Shown here piece by piece: positions 9,460 through 20,650 of a DNA stretch of 64,000 nucleotides (the stretch's first letter is position 1; each line of letters starts with the position of its first letter). The notes under the pieces are model-generated. The model searched no databases, had not been told where the DNA came from, and saw only the letters and a list, made by a program, of their open reading frames with translations. The DNA is taken from assembly GCF_029846175.1 (NCBI RefSeq), contig NZ_JARWAC010000016.1, positions 62,001 to 126,000 of the forward strand. Reading direction: 5' to 3'. Source of the DNA: Sphaerisporangium sp. TRM90804. GTDB taxonomy: Bacteria; Actinomycetota; Actinomycetes; Streptosporangiales; Streptosporangiaceae. The translations under genes and the position numbers were made by a program.

Positions 9460-9478
9460 GGATCACTGAAAGTGATCC
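9460..9478. promoter_or_regulatory. Perfect palindrome, possible operator
   Basis: GGATCACT-GAA-AGTGATCC is an 8+3+8 perfect inverted repeat. It ends 17 bases upstream of the -35 hexamer of the putative hpf-leader promoter, a fitting place for a dimeric regulator. The regulator is unknown. Confidence 0.5.
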
Positions 9479-9495
9479 TCTGGACGATCGCACGG

Positions 9496-9524
9496 CTGAC
9501 ATTCGGCCCGGCAGCGACTAGCGT
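9496..9524 (+). promoter_or_regulatory. Sigma-70-type promoter for the hpf leader
   Basis: CTGACA (9496-9501) and TAGCGT (9519-9524) are separated by exactly 17 bases. This predicts transcription from about 9531, leaving a leader of roughly 295 bases before hpf. Confidence 0.55.
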
Positions 9525-9530
9525 CTGAGC

Positions 9531-9790
9531 ATGGCACCCGTTCGGGTCCGTGGTTGCGCCGGACCAGTCCCCTCCAGGGGACCGGACTGGCTAGCCGATG
9601 CCAGCCGCAGGCGAAACGGCCCACGTAAGGCGACTCTTCGTCGACCGATCACGGTGCGGCTTAGAGGTAAGTCCTGCCTTCCCGAGGGGCCAGATGTCCC
9701 TCGCCAGAAGAGAAGGGCAGTAGTGGCTACAGAGCCGCGACCCTCTCAGCAGGCGGATGTGGGGACGAAGACCAGGTCGGCCGGACGGGT
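9531..9790 (+). ncRNA. Structured leader, candidate raiA RNA
   Basis: The leader between comF and hpf is rich in local complementarity. CCAGTCC (9564-9570) pairs with GGACTGG around a CCCTCCAGGGG segment. GAGGG and CCCTC enclose a small loop at 9684-9702. Further short helices fall in 9600-9760. The raiA motif is a large conserved non-coding RNA of Firmicutes and Actinobacteria that lies upstream of the gene for the ribosome-associated inhibitor (RaiA/HPF), often after comF, which is exactly this location. The family assignment comes from context and foldability, not from a covariance-model match. Boundaries are approximate. Confidence 0.5.
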
Positions 9791-9826
9791 GTCCTCCTCG
9801 CAGTCGAGACGAAGGGGGGCCTTTGA

Positions 9827-10498
9827 GTGGACATCATCGTCAAGGGACGGCACACCAGTGTGAGTGACCGCTTCCGTGATCATGTGACGACGAAGCTGGC
9901 CAGAATCGAGCGACTGGACAACAAGCTCATACGAGTGGACGTGGAGGTGTCCAAGCACGCGAACGTGCGGGCGACCGAAGACCGCGAGCGGGTGGAGCTC
10001 ACCATCCATTCCAAAGGGCCGGCGATCCGCGCCGAGGCGTCCGCGGACGACCGGTTCGCGGCGCTGGACATCGCCCTCGGCAAGCTCGAAGGCCGGCTCC
10101 GCCGCATCGCCGACCGGCGCAAGGTCCACCACGGCAACCACGCCCCCCCATCGGTCGCCGAGCTGACCTCCCCGCTGGCCGACAGCTACGAGCCGTTGCC
10201 CGAGCCTCTCCCGGCGGAACCCCCCGAGCGCGAGAAGGCCCAGAGCGACCGGGCCGCCCACGACGGCGAGTACCCCGAGACGACGATCGTCCCGATCGAG
10301 ATGGACGGCGACGGCCCCCTCGTCGTCCGCGAGAAGTTCCACAAGGCCGATCCCATGACCATCGACCAGGCATTGCTGGAGATGGAGCTCGTCGGGCACG
10401 ACTTCTACCTGTTCCGCGACAAGGAGTCCGGCCACCCCAGCGTCGTGTACCGGCGTGTCGGGTACGCCTATGGCGTGCTGCGCCTGGAAGAACAGTAG
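9827..10498 (+). CDS. hpf: Long-form ribosome hibernation promotion factor
   Basis: A 223-residue long HPF. The N-terminal domain (about residues 1-105, starting MDIIVKGRHTSVSDRFRDHV) binds the small subunit at the mRNA/tRNA channel. A variable acidic linker follows. The C-terminal domain (about 165-223, KFHKADPMTIDQALLEMELVG...) dimerises 70S ribosomes into 100S particles. The start is GTG at 9827 with GAAGGGGGG at 9811-9819 as the ribosome-binding site. The preceding 290 bases are an apparently structured leader with its own promoter, so post-transcriptional control is plausible. Confidence 0.96.
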   Translation: MDIIVKGRHTSVSDRFRDHVTTKLARIERLDNKLIRVDVEVSKHANVRATEDRERVELTIHSKGPAIRAEASADDRFAALDIALGKLEGRLRRIADRRKVHHGNHAPPSVAELTSPLADSYEPLPEPLPAEPPEREKAQSDRAAHDGEYPETTIVPIEMDGDGPLVVREKFHKADPMTIDQALLEMELVGHDFYLFRDKESGHPSVVYRRVGYAYGVLRLEEQ

Positions 10499-10633
10499 CC
10501 AACGCGTTCGAAGATCCTCTCGACCACCCCGCGCGTCGGAAAGCCATGTAATGATGGCGGTTCCGACGGCGCGGGAGCGTCGCGCGGTAGGGATCGACCT
10601 ACCCCGCGGCATGGCTCCCCACGAGGAGGAGGC

Positions 10634-11338
10634 GTGACGCAGACCGACGAAACGGCCGGCCGGTCCGGGCGTGAGGAGCCGATCCGCGTGCTGATCGTTG
10701 ACGACCACGCGCTGATCCGCCGGAGCCTGGACCTCGCGCTGACCGCGGAGCCGGACATCGAGGTGGTCGGTGAGGCGAGCGACGGTCAGGAGGCGGTCGA
10801 GCTAGCCGACCGCCTCCTGCCGGACGTCGTCCTGATGGACGTGCGGATGCCCCGGCAGAGCGGAATCGAGGCGACGCGCGCCATCAAGGCGTCGGTGCCG
10901 AGCTCGCGGGTCATCATGCTCACCGTCAGCGACGAGGAGGAGGACCTCTTCGAGGCCATCAAGGCGGGCGCCACGGGCTACCTGCTGAAGGACGTCCAGA
11001 TCGACGAGGTCCCCGACGCCGTCCGCGGCGTGCACGAGGGCCAGTCGCTCATCAACCCGGCGATGGCCGCCAAGCTCATCAGCGAGTTCGCCAACATGAG
11101 CCGCAAGGAGGCCGAGCGCCCCCCGCAGCTCCCGGTTCCCCGCCTGACCGAGCGCGAGATGGAGGTGCTGCGCCTGGTCGCCAAGGGCATGAACAACCGG
11201 GAGATCGCCAAGCAGCTCTTCATCTCCGAGAACACGGTCAAGAACCACGTGCGCAACATCCTGGAGAAGCTGCAGCTCCACTCGCGCATGGAGGCCGTGG
11301 TCTACGCCGTGCGCGAACGCCTGCTGGAGATCACCTGA
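10634..11338 (+). CDS. NarL/LuxR-family response regulator (orphan)
   Basis: A 234-residue regulator. Receiver domain residues 18-135 have the acidic pair in IVDDH, phosphoacceptor Asp69 in VLMDVRMP, and Lys in YLLKD. The LuxR-type helix-turn-helix at about 165-225 contains [23 protein letters not shown] and the recognition helix [12 protein letters not shown]. No kinase gene is adjacent, so its partner is elsewhere. The start is GTG at 10634, preceded by GAGGAGGAGG. Target genes cannot be told from the sequence. Confidence 0.93.
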   Translation: MTQTDETAGRSGREEPIRVLIVDDHALIRRSLDLALTAEPDIEVVGEASDGQEAVELADRLLPDVVLMDVRMPRQSGIEATRAIKASVPSSRVIMLTVSDEEEDLFEAIKAGATGYLLKDVQIDEVPDAVRGVHEGQSLINPAMAAKLISEFANMSRKEAERPPQLPVPRLTEREMEVLRLVAKGMNNREIAKQLFISENTVKNHVRNILEKLQLHSRMEAVVYAVRERLLEIT

Positions 11339-11369
11339 GCCTGGCCCCGCGAGAGGCGGGGGGTCAGGC
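11339..11369 (+). terminator. Hairpin between convergent genes
   Basis: CCCCGC (11345-11350) pairs with GCGGGG (11356-11361) and the outer arms CCTG/CAGG extend the stem. It lies directly after the regulator stop codon and overlaps the stop of the convergent gene. There is no T-tract. Confidence 0.45.
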
Positions 11370-12596
11370 GGCGGGGGCGCGCAGCGCGGCGTCCAGCGCC
11401 GCGGCGACCTCGGGGTGGCTCAACCGCTCCACCCGGACGTCGTCGCAGCCGACCCACGCGGCGGCCTCCCGGAGCGCCTGGCCCATCGCCTCGACGGCCT
11501 CCCCGCGCACGGCGCCGCGGGGGCCCGGCTCGAAGCCGACCTGGCGGGCCACCAGCGTCGCCCCCTCACGGGCGGGGTCGAAGCGCCCGATCAGGCGGCC
11601 GCCTGCCAGCACCGGCATCGAGAAGTACCCGTGCACGCGCTTGGGCCTGGGCACGTAGGCCTCCAGGCGGTGGGTGAAGCCGAACACCCGCTCGGTGCGC
11701 GCGCGATCCCACACCAGGGAGTCGAACGGCGACAGCGGCGTGGTGCGGTGGCGCCCCCTCGGCGCGCTCTCGAGCGCCGGGGCGTCGGCCCACGCGGTGC
11801 GGGCGCTGCCGCGCCCCTCGGCCCAGCCGGCCACCCGCACCGGCACCAGGCCGGTGGAGCCGTCGAGCAGGGCCTGGTCGAGCAGGGCGGCGTGCGCCCC
11901 GCGCAGCCGGAGGAAGTCGACGAGATCGGCCCGGGTGGCCACCCCCATGGCCGCGCCCGCCACCCGCGCCAGCCGGGCCACGCACTCGGCGTCGGTCGGC
12001 TCCTGGGCCAGCAGCGGCGAGGGCACCACCCGCTCGGCGACGTCGTACACCCGCCGCCAGCCGACCCTGCGGGTGCAGACGACCTCGCCGATGTCGAGCA
12101 GGAACTCCACCGAGATCTTGACGTCCGACCAGTCCCACCAGGGGCCGCCGTTCTTGGCGCCGCCGAGCTCGGTGGTGGTGAGCGGGCCCTCGTTCCTGAC
12201 CTGCTCGAGCACCTTGTCGATCGTGGCCGGCACCTCGTGCCAGCGGATGCCCCGCTCGCGGTAGGCGCGGCGGCGGAAGGCGTAGAGCGGCCAGTGGTCG
12301 ATCGGCAGAACGCACGCGGCGTGGCACCAGTACTCGAAGGCCGCGGCGGGCTCACGCCAGTAGGCGTTCTCGACCGCGGCCCTGCCCACCGCGCCGGCGC
12401 GCGCGTAGGCGACCAGCTCGTGCGAGCGGGCCAGCACCGAGATGGTGTCGAGCTGGACGGCGCCGAGCCGGCGCAGCACGGCCTCGGGGCCGCCCTTGCG
12501 GGACCCGGCGCCCAGCAGGCCCTGGGCGCGCAGGATCAGCCCGCGCGCCTCGCCGGCGCTCAGTTCGATCGCGGGGGTGGGGAGACCGGTCGGCAT
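11364..12596 (-). CDS. YcaQ/AlkX-like winged-helix DNA glycosylase family protein
   Basis: A 410-residue protein of the HTH_42 (DUF1006) family, whose studied members YcaQ and AZL excise alkylated bases and open interstrand cross-links. The family's Q-x-(D/Q) catalytic motif is present as QLD in LGAVQLDTISVLARSHELV near residue 47. The following sequence (W.HE.P..Y...R...RG) is typical. ATG at 12596 is chosen over an upstream in-frame codon at 12620 because it is the first residue of the conserved region. It is convergent to the response regulator and unrelated to the flanking housekeeping genes. An open point is whether it acts on a self-made DNA-alkylating product. Confidence 0.85.
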   Translation of the reverse strand: MPTGLPTPAIELSAGEARGLILRAQGLLGAGSRKGGPEAVLRRLGAVQLDTISVLARSHELVAYARAGAVGRAAVENAYWREPAAAFEYWCHAACVLPIDHWPLYAFRRRAYRERGIRWHEVPATIDKVLEQVRNEGPLTTTELGGAKNGGPWWDWSDVKISVEFLLDIGEVVCTRRVGWRRVYDVAERVVPSPLLAQEPTDAECVARLARVAGAAMGVATRADLVDFLRLRGAHAALLDQALLDGSTGLVPVRVAGWAEGRGSARTAWADAPALESAPRGRHRTTPLSPFDSLVWDRARTERVFGFTHRLEAYVPRPKRVHGYFSMPVLAGGRLIGRFDPAREGATLVARQVGFEPGPRGAVRGEAVEAMGQALREAAAWVGCDDVRVERLSHPEVAAALDAALRAPAA

Positions 12597-12642
12597 GCCG
12601 CCGATGCTACGACCCGCCACCGACGAAACGGCGACGCAGGCG

Positions 12643-12927
12643 TCAGGCCAGGTCCTGGCGCTCGAACGGGGAGTGGTGCTCCTGGGCGGCCATCGTCCTC
12701 GGGGCGTCCTCGATGACGTCGGAGAAGATGTCGAAGACCAGGGCCAGCACTCCGCCGACCGCGATGACTCCGGCGCCGACCCAGAACAGGAACCAGTTCG
12801 GGCCGATCGTCAGGGCGACGCCGCCGATGGTGAAGCCCAGCAGGATCACGGTCACCGCGAGCCACGAGGACGCGCGTCCCGCGTGTGACTGCCCGCCCTG
12901 CGGCTGTGCCGGTGCGCTGTCGGCCAT
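12643..12927 (-). CDS. Small two-helix membrane protein
   Basis: A 94-residue protein with two membrane helices, about residues 22-41 (SWLAVTVILLGFTIGGVALT) and 44-66, and a charged C-terminal tail. AAGGAG precedes ATG at 12927 at good spacing. Such small proteins are common next to secA in actinobacteria; no function is known. The reading frame extends upstream of the ATG, but only the ATG has a ribosome-binding site. Confidence 0.75.
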   Translation of the reverse strand: MADSAPAQPQGGQSHAGRASSWLAVTVILLGFTIGGVALTIGPNWFLFWVGAGVIAVGGVLALVFDIFSDVIEDAPRTMAAQEHHSPFERQDLA

Positions 12928-13218
12928 CCCGACTCCTTCACTCGCGTTGACTTCCTGTGCCGCCGGAGAGGCACGCCGGGGCAAAGGTTCTCGCCTCGAC
13001 GTCGCACGATATACCGCGTCGCTGCCCCTTGCCGCAGGGCGTACCCGTGTAAAGCTCCCCGCGCGCCGGTGCGGTGATCCGCCGCCGCCCGACAGCGTGG
13101 TTGACGGTGGCTGTGCGGGGTGGTGAAACCGCCTACCATGGCTACGGGGAACCATGTCTCGTCCTCATTGTCCCGGCCATCGGGCCGTGGTGCATACCTG
13201 CGAGGAGCTTTACGAAAA

Positions 13219-16020
<2,802 letters not shown>

Positions 16021-16036
16021 CGCGACGCGAACCACC

Positions 16037-16070
16037 CGGCCCCGGCACCCGCTCAAGGGTGCCGGGGCCG
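16037..16070. terminator. Strong hairpin after secA
   Basis: CGGCCCCGGCACCC (16037-16050) and GGGTGCCGGGGCCG (16057-16070) form a perfect 14-base stem with loop GCTCAA. It sits between convergent secA and the Rv3235-like gene and may serve both. No T-tract follows. Confidence 0.7.
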
Positions 16071-16201
16071 TCGCGCGCCGGGCGCCTGGTCGGGGTGCCG
16101 AGGGGCGGCTGGGGCCCTTGGGGGACGGCGCCGGAGACGGGCGTTTGACCAGGGCGCCCGGCCGGGCGCCGGGCGGGCGGGCCAGGGCGCCGGGCGGGTG
16201 G

Positions 16202-16721
16202 TCAGGCGGTCTCGAAGTCGGTGCAGAGCCACTGGGCGCCGTGGCGCTCCAGGCGGACGGCCAGCACGCGGGTGCGCTCGCCGCAGTGCACCAGCACGCA
16301 GGCCTCCACCACGCCCTCGCGCGGCCGGTGCAGGTGGGCCCGGCCGGCCACCGGCGCCCTGCGGGTGTCGATCATGCTTCCCGCGCGCACCAGCTCGGCG
16401 TGGGCCCGCGCCGTCAGGTGCTCGGCCACGGTGGCGGGCGCCCGGCGGCCCGCCAGGACCTCGGCCATGGCCTGCCCGAGCCCGCGAAGGCTCCGCTCGT
16501 CGGGCACCGCGCCCGCGGGCCGGCCGGCCCCGCGCGCCCGGGACGGCCTGCCCGGCGGACCGGACGACACCGGGCGTCGGCGCCCGGGGTGGACGGGCGC
16601 GCCCGGGGCCGGCGGCGCGGCCGGACGCGGCCCGCGTGGGCGCTCGCCGTCGTAGGGCGGCTCGCTCGGGGGGAGGGGGCGCAGCCGGGGCAGCGGGGAC
16701 GGCCGGGGGGGGACGGGGCAT
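16202..16721 (-). pseudogene. Rv3235-family protein, frame broken in a C8 tract
   Basis: The conserved C-terminal domain (about 110 residues, ending VLAVRLERHGAQWLCTDFETA) matches the Rv3235-type family found beside secA. Its frame continues upstream through a Pro-rich leader with the family pattern PPSEPPYDGE but hits a stop at 16768 without any ATG, GTG or TTG. A well placed ATG at 16721, with GGAG just before it, lies in the next frame. Removing one C from the run of eight (plus-strand G at 16705-16712) joins the two frames into a 172-residue protein. A GTG at 16570 could start a shortened 122-residue form. The cause may be an assembly error, a true mutation or slippage. No function is known for the family. 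Confidence 0.7.
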
Positions 16722-16959
16722 GGCGCACTCCGGGGATCGGCGATCGCGACGCGACTTTGAGGCCGTCACCCCGCGCGCTGATACGCCCCGCCCCAACTTG
16801 CCACCACCGGCCCCGCGGTCACGTCGGGAGACCCGTCCCAAGCCGGCTCCCCGCGCCGTCTCGGACCGGTCTCCCGGACGACCCTCCGGTCACATGGAAG
16901 GTCGTCCCTGAGGTGGCCCCTGCATGACGGCCCAGGCCGGGTCCCGGGCGGTCGCGTCG

Positions 16960-18381
16960 TCACGACCGGGGCTCCTGCTCGCCCGGTGGCGCTGGGGAGC
17001 GCGCCTCGGCGGCGCCGGAGGGCGTCCCGGCCGGGGCGGAGGGCTCGTCGAGGGCGGGGGGCGCCGGGGCGGCGGGTTCGCCGGAGTCCAGGTCGGGTTC
17101 GGGCTCGCGGCCCGGGGTCATGATGTTCAGCCGCTTGATGAGGAAGCTGAACACCGTGTAGTAGACCACCGCGTAGACCACGCCGATCAGCATGATCAAC
17201 CCGAACCGGTCGGTGTTCGACTTGGTGGCGTTGAGCGCCGCGTCGATCGCCCCCGCCGAGAACGTGAAGCCGAGGTGCCCGTCCAGCGCCGCCACGAGCG
17301 CCATGGACAGCCCGGTCAGCAGGGCGTGGATGACCAGGAGCAGCGGCGCGACGAAGATGAACGCGAACTCGATCGGCTCGGTGATGCCGGTGAAGAAGGC
17401 CACCAGCGCCGCGCTGACCATGATGCCGCCCACGGCCGGGCGGCGCGGCGCCGGGGCGGCGCGCCAGATGGCGATGGCGGCGGCGGGCAGGCCGAACATG
17501 ATGACCGGGAAGAACCCCGCCATGAACTCGCCCGACCCCGGGGCGCCGCGCAGGTAGCAGGTGAGGTCGCCCGCGAACTCCTGGCCTGCCACCACGCAGC
17601 CGGGGACCTGGAACCACACGATCGAGTTGATGAAGTGGTGCAGTCCGAGCGGGAGCAGCAGCCGGTTGACCACCCCGTAGATCCCGGCCCCGACGGTCGA
17701 GTGCTCGGCGAGCCACCGGCCGAAGCCGGTCGTCCACTCGCCGACCGGCTGCCACAGCAGCCCGAACGCCACGCCCAGCAGCAGCGCCGCGAACGCCGTC
17801 ACGATCGGCACGAACCTGCGCCCGCCGAAGAACGCCAGCCAGGTCGGCAGCTTGATCCGGTGGTAGCGCTGGTACAGCAGGGCCGCCGTGAGGCCGATGA
17901 CGATGCCGCCGAGCACGCCCACCGGGTTGCCCGCGGCGAGGTCGACCACCTCGGTCGTCCGGCCGTCGGGGCCGACCACCTGGTGGGCGACCCGCTGGTG
18001 GACCGCGTAGCCCGCGGCGGCGTCGAAGAACAGCAGCCGGGACACCCGGTCGAAGACCAGGTAGCCGATGAGCGCCGCGAGCGCGGTGGAGCCGTCGGAG
18101 CGGCGGGCGAAGCCGACCGCGACGCCGATCGCGAACAGCACCGGCAGGTTGTCGAAGAGCACCCCGCCCGCGCCGCCCACCACTTCGGCGATCTTGTCGA
18201 GGGTGGCGTCGTCCGTGCGCCCGAGGAGGTCGTCCTGGCCCAGCCGCAGCAGCAGCCCCGCCGCCGGCAGCGCCGCGATGGGCAGCATGAGGGAGCGGCC
18301 GATGCGCGACAGGACGGCCATGACGGCCGATCTCGCCTGCGCGCCGCCGGACCGGCGCGCGTCGGCCGAGGTGGCGTCCAT
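16960..18381 (-). CDS. nagE: PTS N-acetylglucosamine permease EIIC
   Basis: A 473-residue EIIC of the glucose/GlcNAc family. About ten membrane helices follow an N-terminal amphipathic segment, starting with SRIGRSLMLPIAALPAAGLLLRLG. The conserved GITEPIEF motif lies near residue 330. The C-terminal 55 residues are a Pro/Ala/Glu-rich cytoplasmic tail that lacks a fused IIB domain; EIIB is encoded separately at 20391. It lies 35 bases downstream of the DasR-like gene in the same direction, so both are probably cotranscribed. The substrate GlcNAc is inferred from this neighbourhood and from the NagE2 family in Streptomyces. Confidence 0.92.
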   Translation of the reverse strand: MDATSADARRSGGAQARSAVMAVLSRIGRSLMLPIAALPAAGLLLRLGQDDLLGRTDDATLDKIAEVVGGAGGVLFDNLPVLFAIGVAVGFARRSDGSTALAALIGYLVFDRVSRLLFFDAAAGYAVHQRVAHQVVGPDGRTTEVVDLAAGNPVGVLGGIVIGLTAALLYQRYHRIKLPTWLAFFGGRRFVPIVTAFAALLLGVAFGLLWQPVGEWTTGFGRWLAEHSTVGAGIYGVVNRLLLPLGLHHFINSIVWFQVPGCVVAGQEFAGDLTCYLRGAPGSGEFMAGFFPVIMFGLPAAAIAIWRAAPAPRRPAVGGIMVSAALVAFFTGITEPIEFAFIFVAPLLLVIHALLTGLSMALVAALDGHLGFTFSAGAIDAALNATKSNTDRFGLIMLIGVVYAVVYYTVFSFLIKRLNIMTPGREPEPDLDSGEPAAPAPPALDEPSAPAGTPSGAAEARSPAPPGEQEPRS

Positions 18382-18416
18382 CGGCTCTCCTCCAGGGGGG
18401 GTAAGGGAGGACTCAG

Positions 18417-19154
18417 CTAACGCCGCGTCGGGATGTCCAGCACCGTGCGGAGCTGGTACCGGTCGGCGCGGTAGGTCGAGACCCCGAACTCGACGCAGGC
18501 GCCGTCCGCGAAGGACCGGCGCTGGAGCAGCAGCACCGCGCCGCCTCGCGGCAGCTTGAGCAGGTCGGCGTCGCCGGGGTCGGCGATGCCGCCGTCGATG
18601 GTCAGCTCCCCGGCGTCCAGGACCACGCCGTGCCGCGACTCCAGCAGCGCGTACAGGGACCGGCCCGTCAGGTCGAACGACTCCAGGCCGGGCGCGAAGG
18701 ACACCGGGATGTGGGCGCGCTCGATGCACAGCGGCTCCCCGTCCGCCGTGCGCAGCCGCTCGATGAAGTGCACGGCCTCGCCCGGCTGGATGCCGAGCTC
18801 GCGCGCGAGGTGGGCGCTGGCCCGGACCACCCGGCGGTCCAGGTCGCGCGAGCCCGGCTCCATGCCGCGGGCGCGCATGTCGTCGCTGAACGAGGTGAGC
18901 CGCAGCGCCATCTCGATCTTCGGCCGGGCCACGAAGGTGCCCTTGCCTGCCACGCGGTGCAGGCGGCCCTCGGAGACGAGGTGGTCGACGGCCTGGCGTA
19001 CCGTCATGCGTGAGAGGCCGAAGCGCTGGCACAGCTCGCGCTCGGAGGGGATCGCCGCCCCGATCGGCAGCTCGTCGTTCTCGATGAGGTCGAGCAGGAT
19101 CTCGCGGAGCTGGAAGTACTTCGGCACAGGGCTGTCGGGGTCGATCCGGGCCAC
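18417..19154 (-). CDS. dasR: GntR/HutC-family repressor, DasR-like
   Basis: A 245-residue regulator. The GntR winged helix is at residues 10-75 (YFQLREILLDLIEN..., recognition region ELCQRFGLSRMTVRQAVDHLVSEG). The effector-binding UTRA domain occupies about 95-240. The sequence resembles DasR, which senses glucosamine-6-phosphate and controls chitin and GlcNAc use in Streptomyces. It is divergent from the SIS gene, and a 22-base palindrome built from two dre-type halves lies between them, so autoregulation is expected. The short spacing to the EIIC gene suggests one transcript. Confidence 0.88.
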   Translation of the reverse strand: MARIDPDSPVPKYFQLREILLDLIENDELPIGAAIPSERELCQRFGLSRMTVRQAVDHLVSEGRLHRVAGKGTFVARPKIEMALRLTSFSDDMRARGMEPGSRDLDRRVVRASAHLARELGIQPGEAVHFIERLRTADGEPLCIERAHIPVSFAPGLESFDLTGRSLYALLESRHGVVLDAGELTIDGGIADPGDADLLKLPRGGAVLLLQRRSFADGACVEFGVSTYRADRYQLRTVLDIPTRR

Positions 19155-19203
19155 CCGGTGCGCTCCTCTCGATCTCGTCGCGGCGATGGGTTATGGTTTG
19201 TGC

Positions 19204-19225
19204 TGGTCTAGTCCGGACTAGACCA
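19204..19225. promoter_or_regulatory. Overlapping dre operators (DasR sites)
   Basis: TGGTCTAGTCC followed directly by GGACTAGACCA is a perfect 22-base palindrome. The DasR consensus core is GGTCTAGACC; each 10-base half here (GGTCTAGTCC, GGACTAGACC) differs from it at one position. The site lies between the divergent dasR-like and SIS genes and can control both. Confidence 0.85.
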
Positions 19226-19312
19226 CAGGCCAGAAATGAGTGTCAACGTACGGACCGGCGACGGATCGATAACGGCCCGATCTCGCCCTCCGCAGCCGAA
19301 GGACGGGCACGG

Positions 19313-20347
19313 ATGACGACCAAGATGCGCACCGAGATCGCCGAGCAGCCGGCCGCCCTGCGGGCCACGCTCGACGCCCTGCTCCCGCGGGTCGGCGAGG
19401 TGAAGGCGCTGGCGGGGCAGGCGCGGCAGCTCCTGTTCATCGCCCGCGGCACCTCCGACAACGCCGCCGTCTACGGCCGCTACCTCGTGGAGGCGCACGC
19501 CGGCCGGCTGTCGGCCCTGGCGGCCCCGTCCATCGCGACGACCTACAAGCGCAAGCTCGACCTCACCGGTGTGCTCGCGGTCGGCCTGTCGCAGTCGGGC
19601 CGCACCGAGGAGATCGTCCAGACCCTGGCCTGGGCCCGCGACTGCGGCGCCTCCACGGTCGCGATCACCAACGGCGGCGGGGAGTCGCCGCTGGCCCAGG
19701 TCGCCCACCTGGCGCTGTGCACCGTGGCGGGGGTCGAGGAGGCCGTCCCGGCCACCAAGACCTACACCACCCAGCTCGCGGCCCTGGCCGTGCTCGCCCT
19801 CGGGCTCGGCGCCGACGTCGACGCCGCGGACCTGCAGCGGGTGCCCGACGCCGTGGAGCGGCTGATCGCCGACCCCGGCGACCTGGAGGCCGTCGTCGAG
19901 GGGCTGGCCGACGTGTCCGGCGTGGTGGTCTCCGGCCGCGGCATGGCGTTCTCCACCGCCCTGGAGACCGCGCTCAAGCTCAAGGAGGCCTGCTACGTGC
20001 ACGCCATGGGCCTGTCGTACGCCGACCTGCTGCACGGTCCGATCGCGGTGGTCGACGAGCGCACGCCCGCGCTGCTGGTGGCGGCGGGCGAGGGCCCGAC
20101 CCTGCCGGGCACCGTGGCGCTGGCCCGCCGGGTGACCGGCGCCGGCGCCGCCGCGTACGGCGTGGGCGGCGGCGCCGAGCTGGCCGCCGCCTCCACCGCG
20201 GCGCTCAACGGCCCCGACCTTCCCGAGTGGGTCGCCCCGATGGGGTTGATCGTGCCCGGCCAGCTCCTGACCGAGTCGCTGGCCCGGCGCCGCGGCATCG
20301 ACCCCGACTCCCCGCGCGGCCTCAACAAGGTGACACAGACCGAATAG
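19313..20347 (+). CDS. SIS-domain sugar-phosphate isomerase/deaminase (NagB-II/AgaS type)
   Basis: A 344-residue protein with two SIS domains (about 30-165 and 195-335), as in the isomerase half of GlmS. The sugar-phosphate site is visible in ARGTSDNAAVY and GLSQSGRTEE. The glutaminase domain of GlmS is absent. In PTS loci such proteins deaminate amino-sugar phosphates, so GlcN-6-phosphate deaminase is the likely activity; an isomerase or sensor role is possible. The start is ATG at 19313. The dre palindrome lies about 90 bases upstream, and EIIB and EIIA follow in the same direction. Confidence 0.85.
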   Translation: MTTKMRTEIAEQPAALRATLDALLPRVGEVKALAGQARQLLFIARGTSDNAAVYGRYLVEAHAGRLSALAAPSIATTYKRKLDLTGVLAVGLSQSGRTEEIVQTLAWARDCGASTVAITNGGGESPLAQVAHLALCTVAGVEEAVPATKTYTTQLAALAVLALGLGADVDAADLQRVPDAVERLIADPGDLEAVVEGLADVSGVVVSGRGMAFSTALETALKLKEACYVHAMGLSYADLLHGPIAVVDERTPALLVAAGEGPTLPGTVALARRVTGAGAAAYGVGGGAELAAASTAALNGPDLPEWVAPMGLIVPGQLLTESLARRRGIDPDSPRGLNKVTQTE

Positions 20348-20390
20348 CCTTCTGCCGTCGCCCTCGCGGGCGGGGACTAGGAGGACGTAC

Positions 20391-20627
20391 ATGTCGGCAG
20401 ACGCGAACGCGATCATCGCCGGACTGGGTGGCGCGGCCAACATCATCGAGATCGAGCCGTGCATCACCCGGCTGCGCACCGAGGTCCGCGACGCCTCCAG
20501 GGTCGACCAGGCCGCCCTGCGCGCCGCCGGCGCCCACGGGGTCATGGCCGCCGGGAACGTCGTCCAGGTCGTCGTGGGGCCGGACGCCGACACCATCGCC
20601 TCGGACATCGACGACATCATCGGGTGA
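20391..20627 (+). CDS. PTS GlcNAc-type EIIB
   Basis: A 78-residue stand-alone EIIB of the glucose/GlcNAc family. The phosphorylated Cys is in the motif PCITRLR near residue 24. It accepts phosphate from EIIA and passes it to the sugar carried by EIIC (16960-18381). AGGAGG precedes ATG at 20391. It corresponds in type to NagF of Streptomyces. Confidence 0.93.
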   Translation: MSADANAIIAGLGGAANIIEIEPCITRLRTEVRDASRVDQAALRAAGAHGVMAAGNVVQVVVGPDADTIASDIDDIIG

Positions 20628-20650
20628 TCCCCGCGTCGCGTGGGAGTGTC

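Noticed and set aside
9531-9863. 110-codon frame within the hpf leader
   Set aside because: It overlaps hpf in another frame, has no typical codon bias, and the region is better explained as structured RNA.
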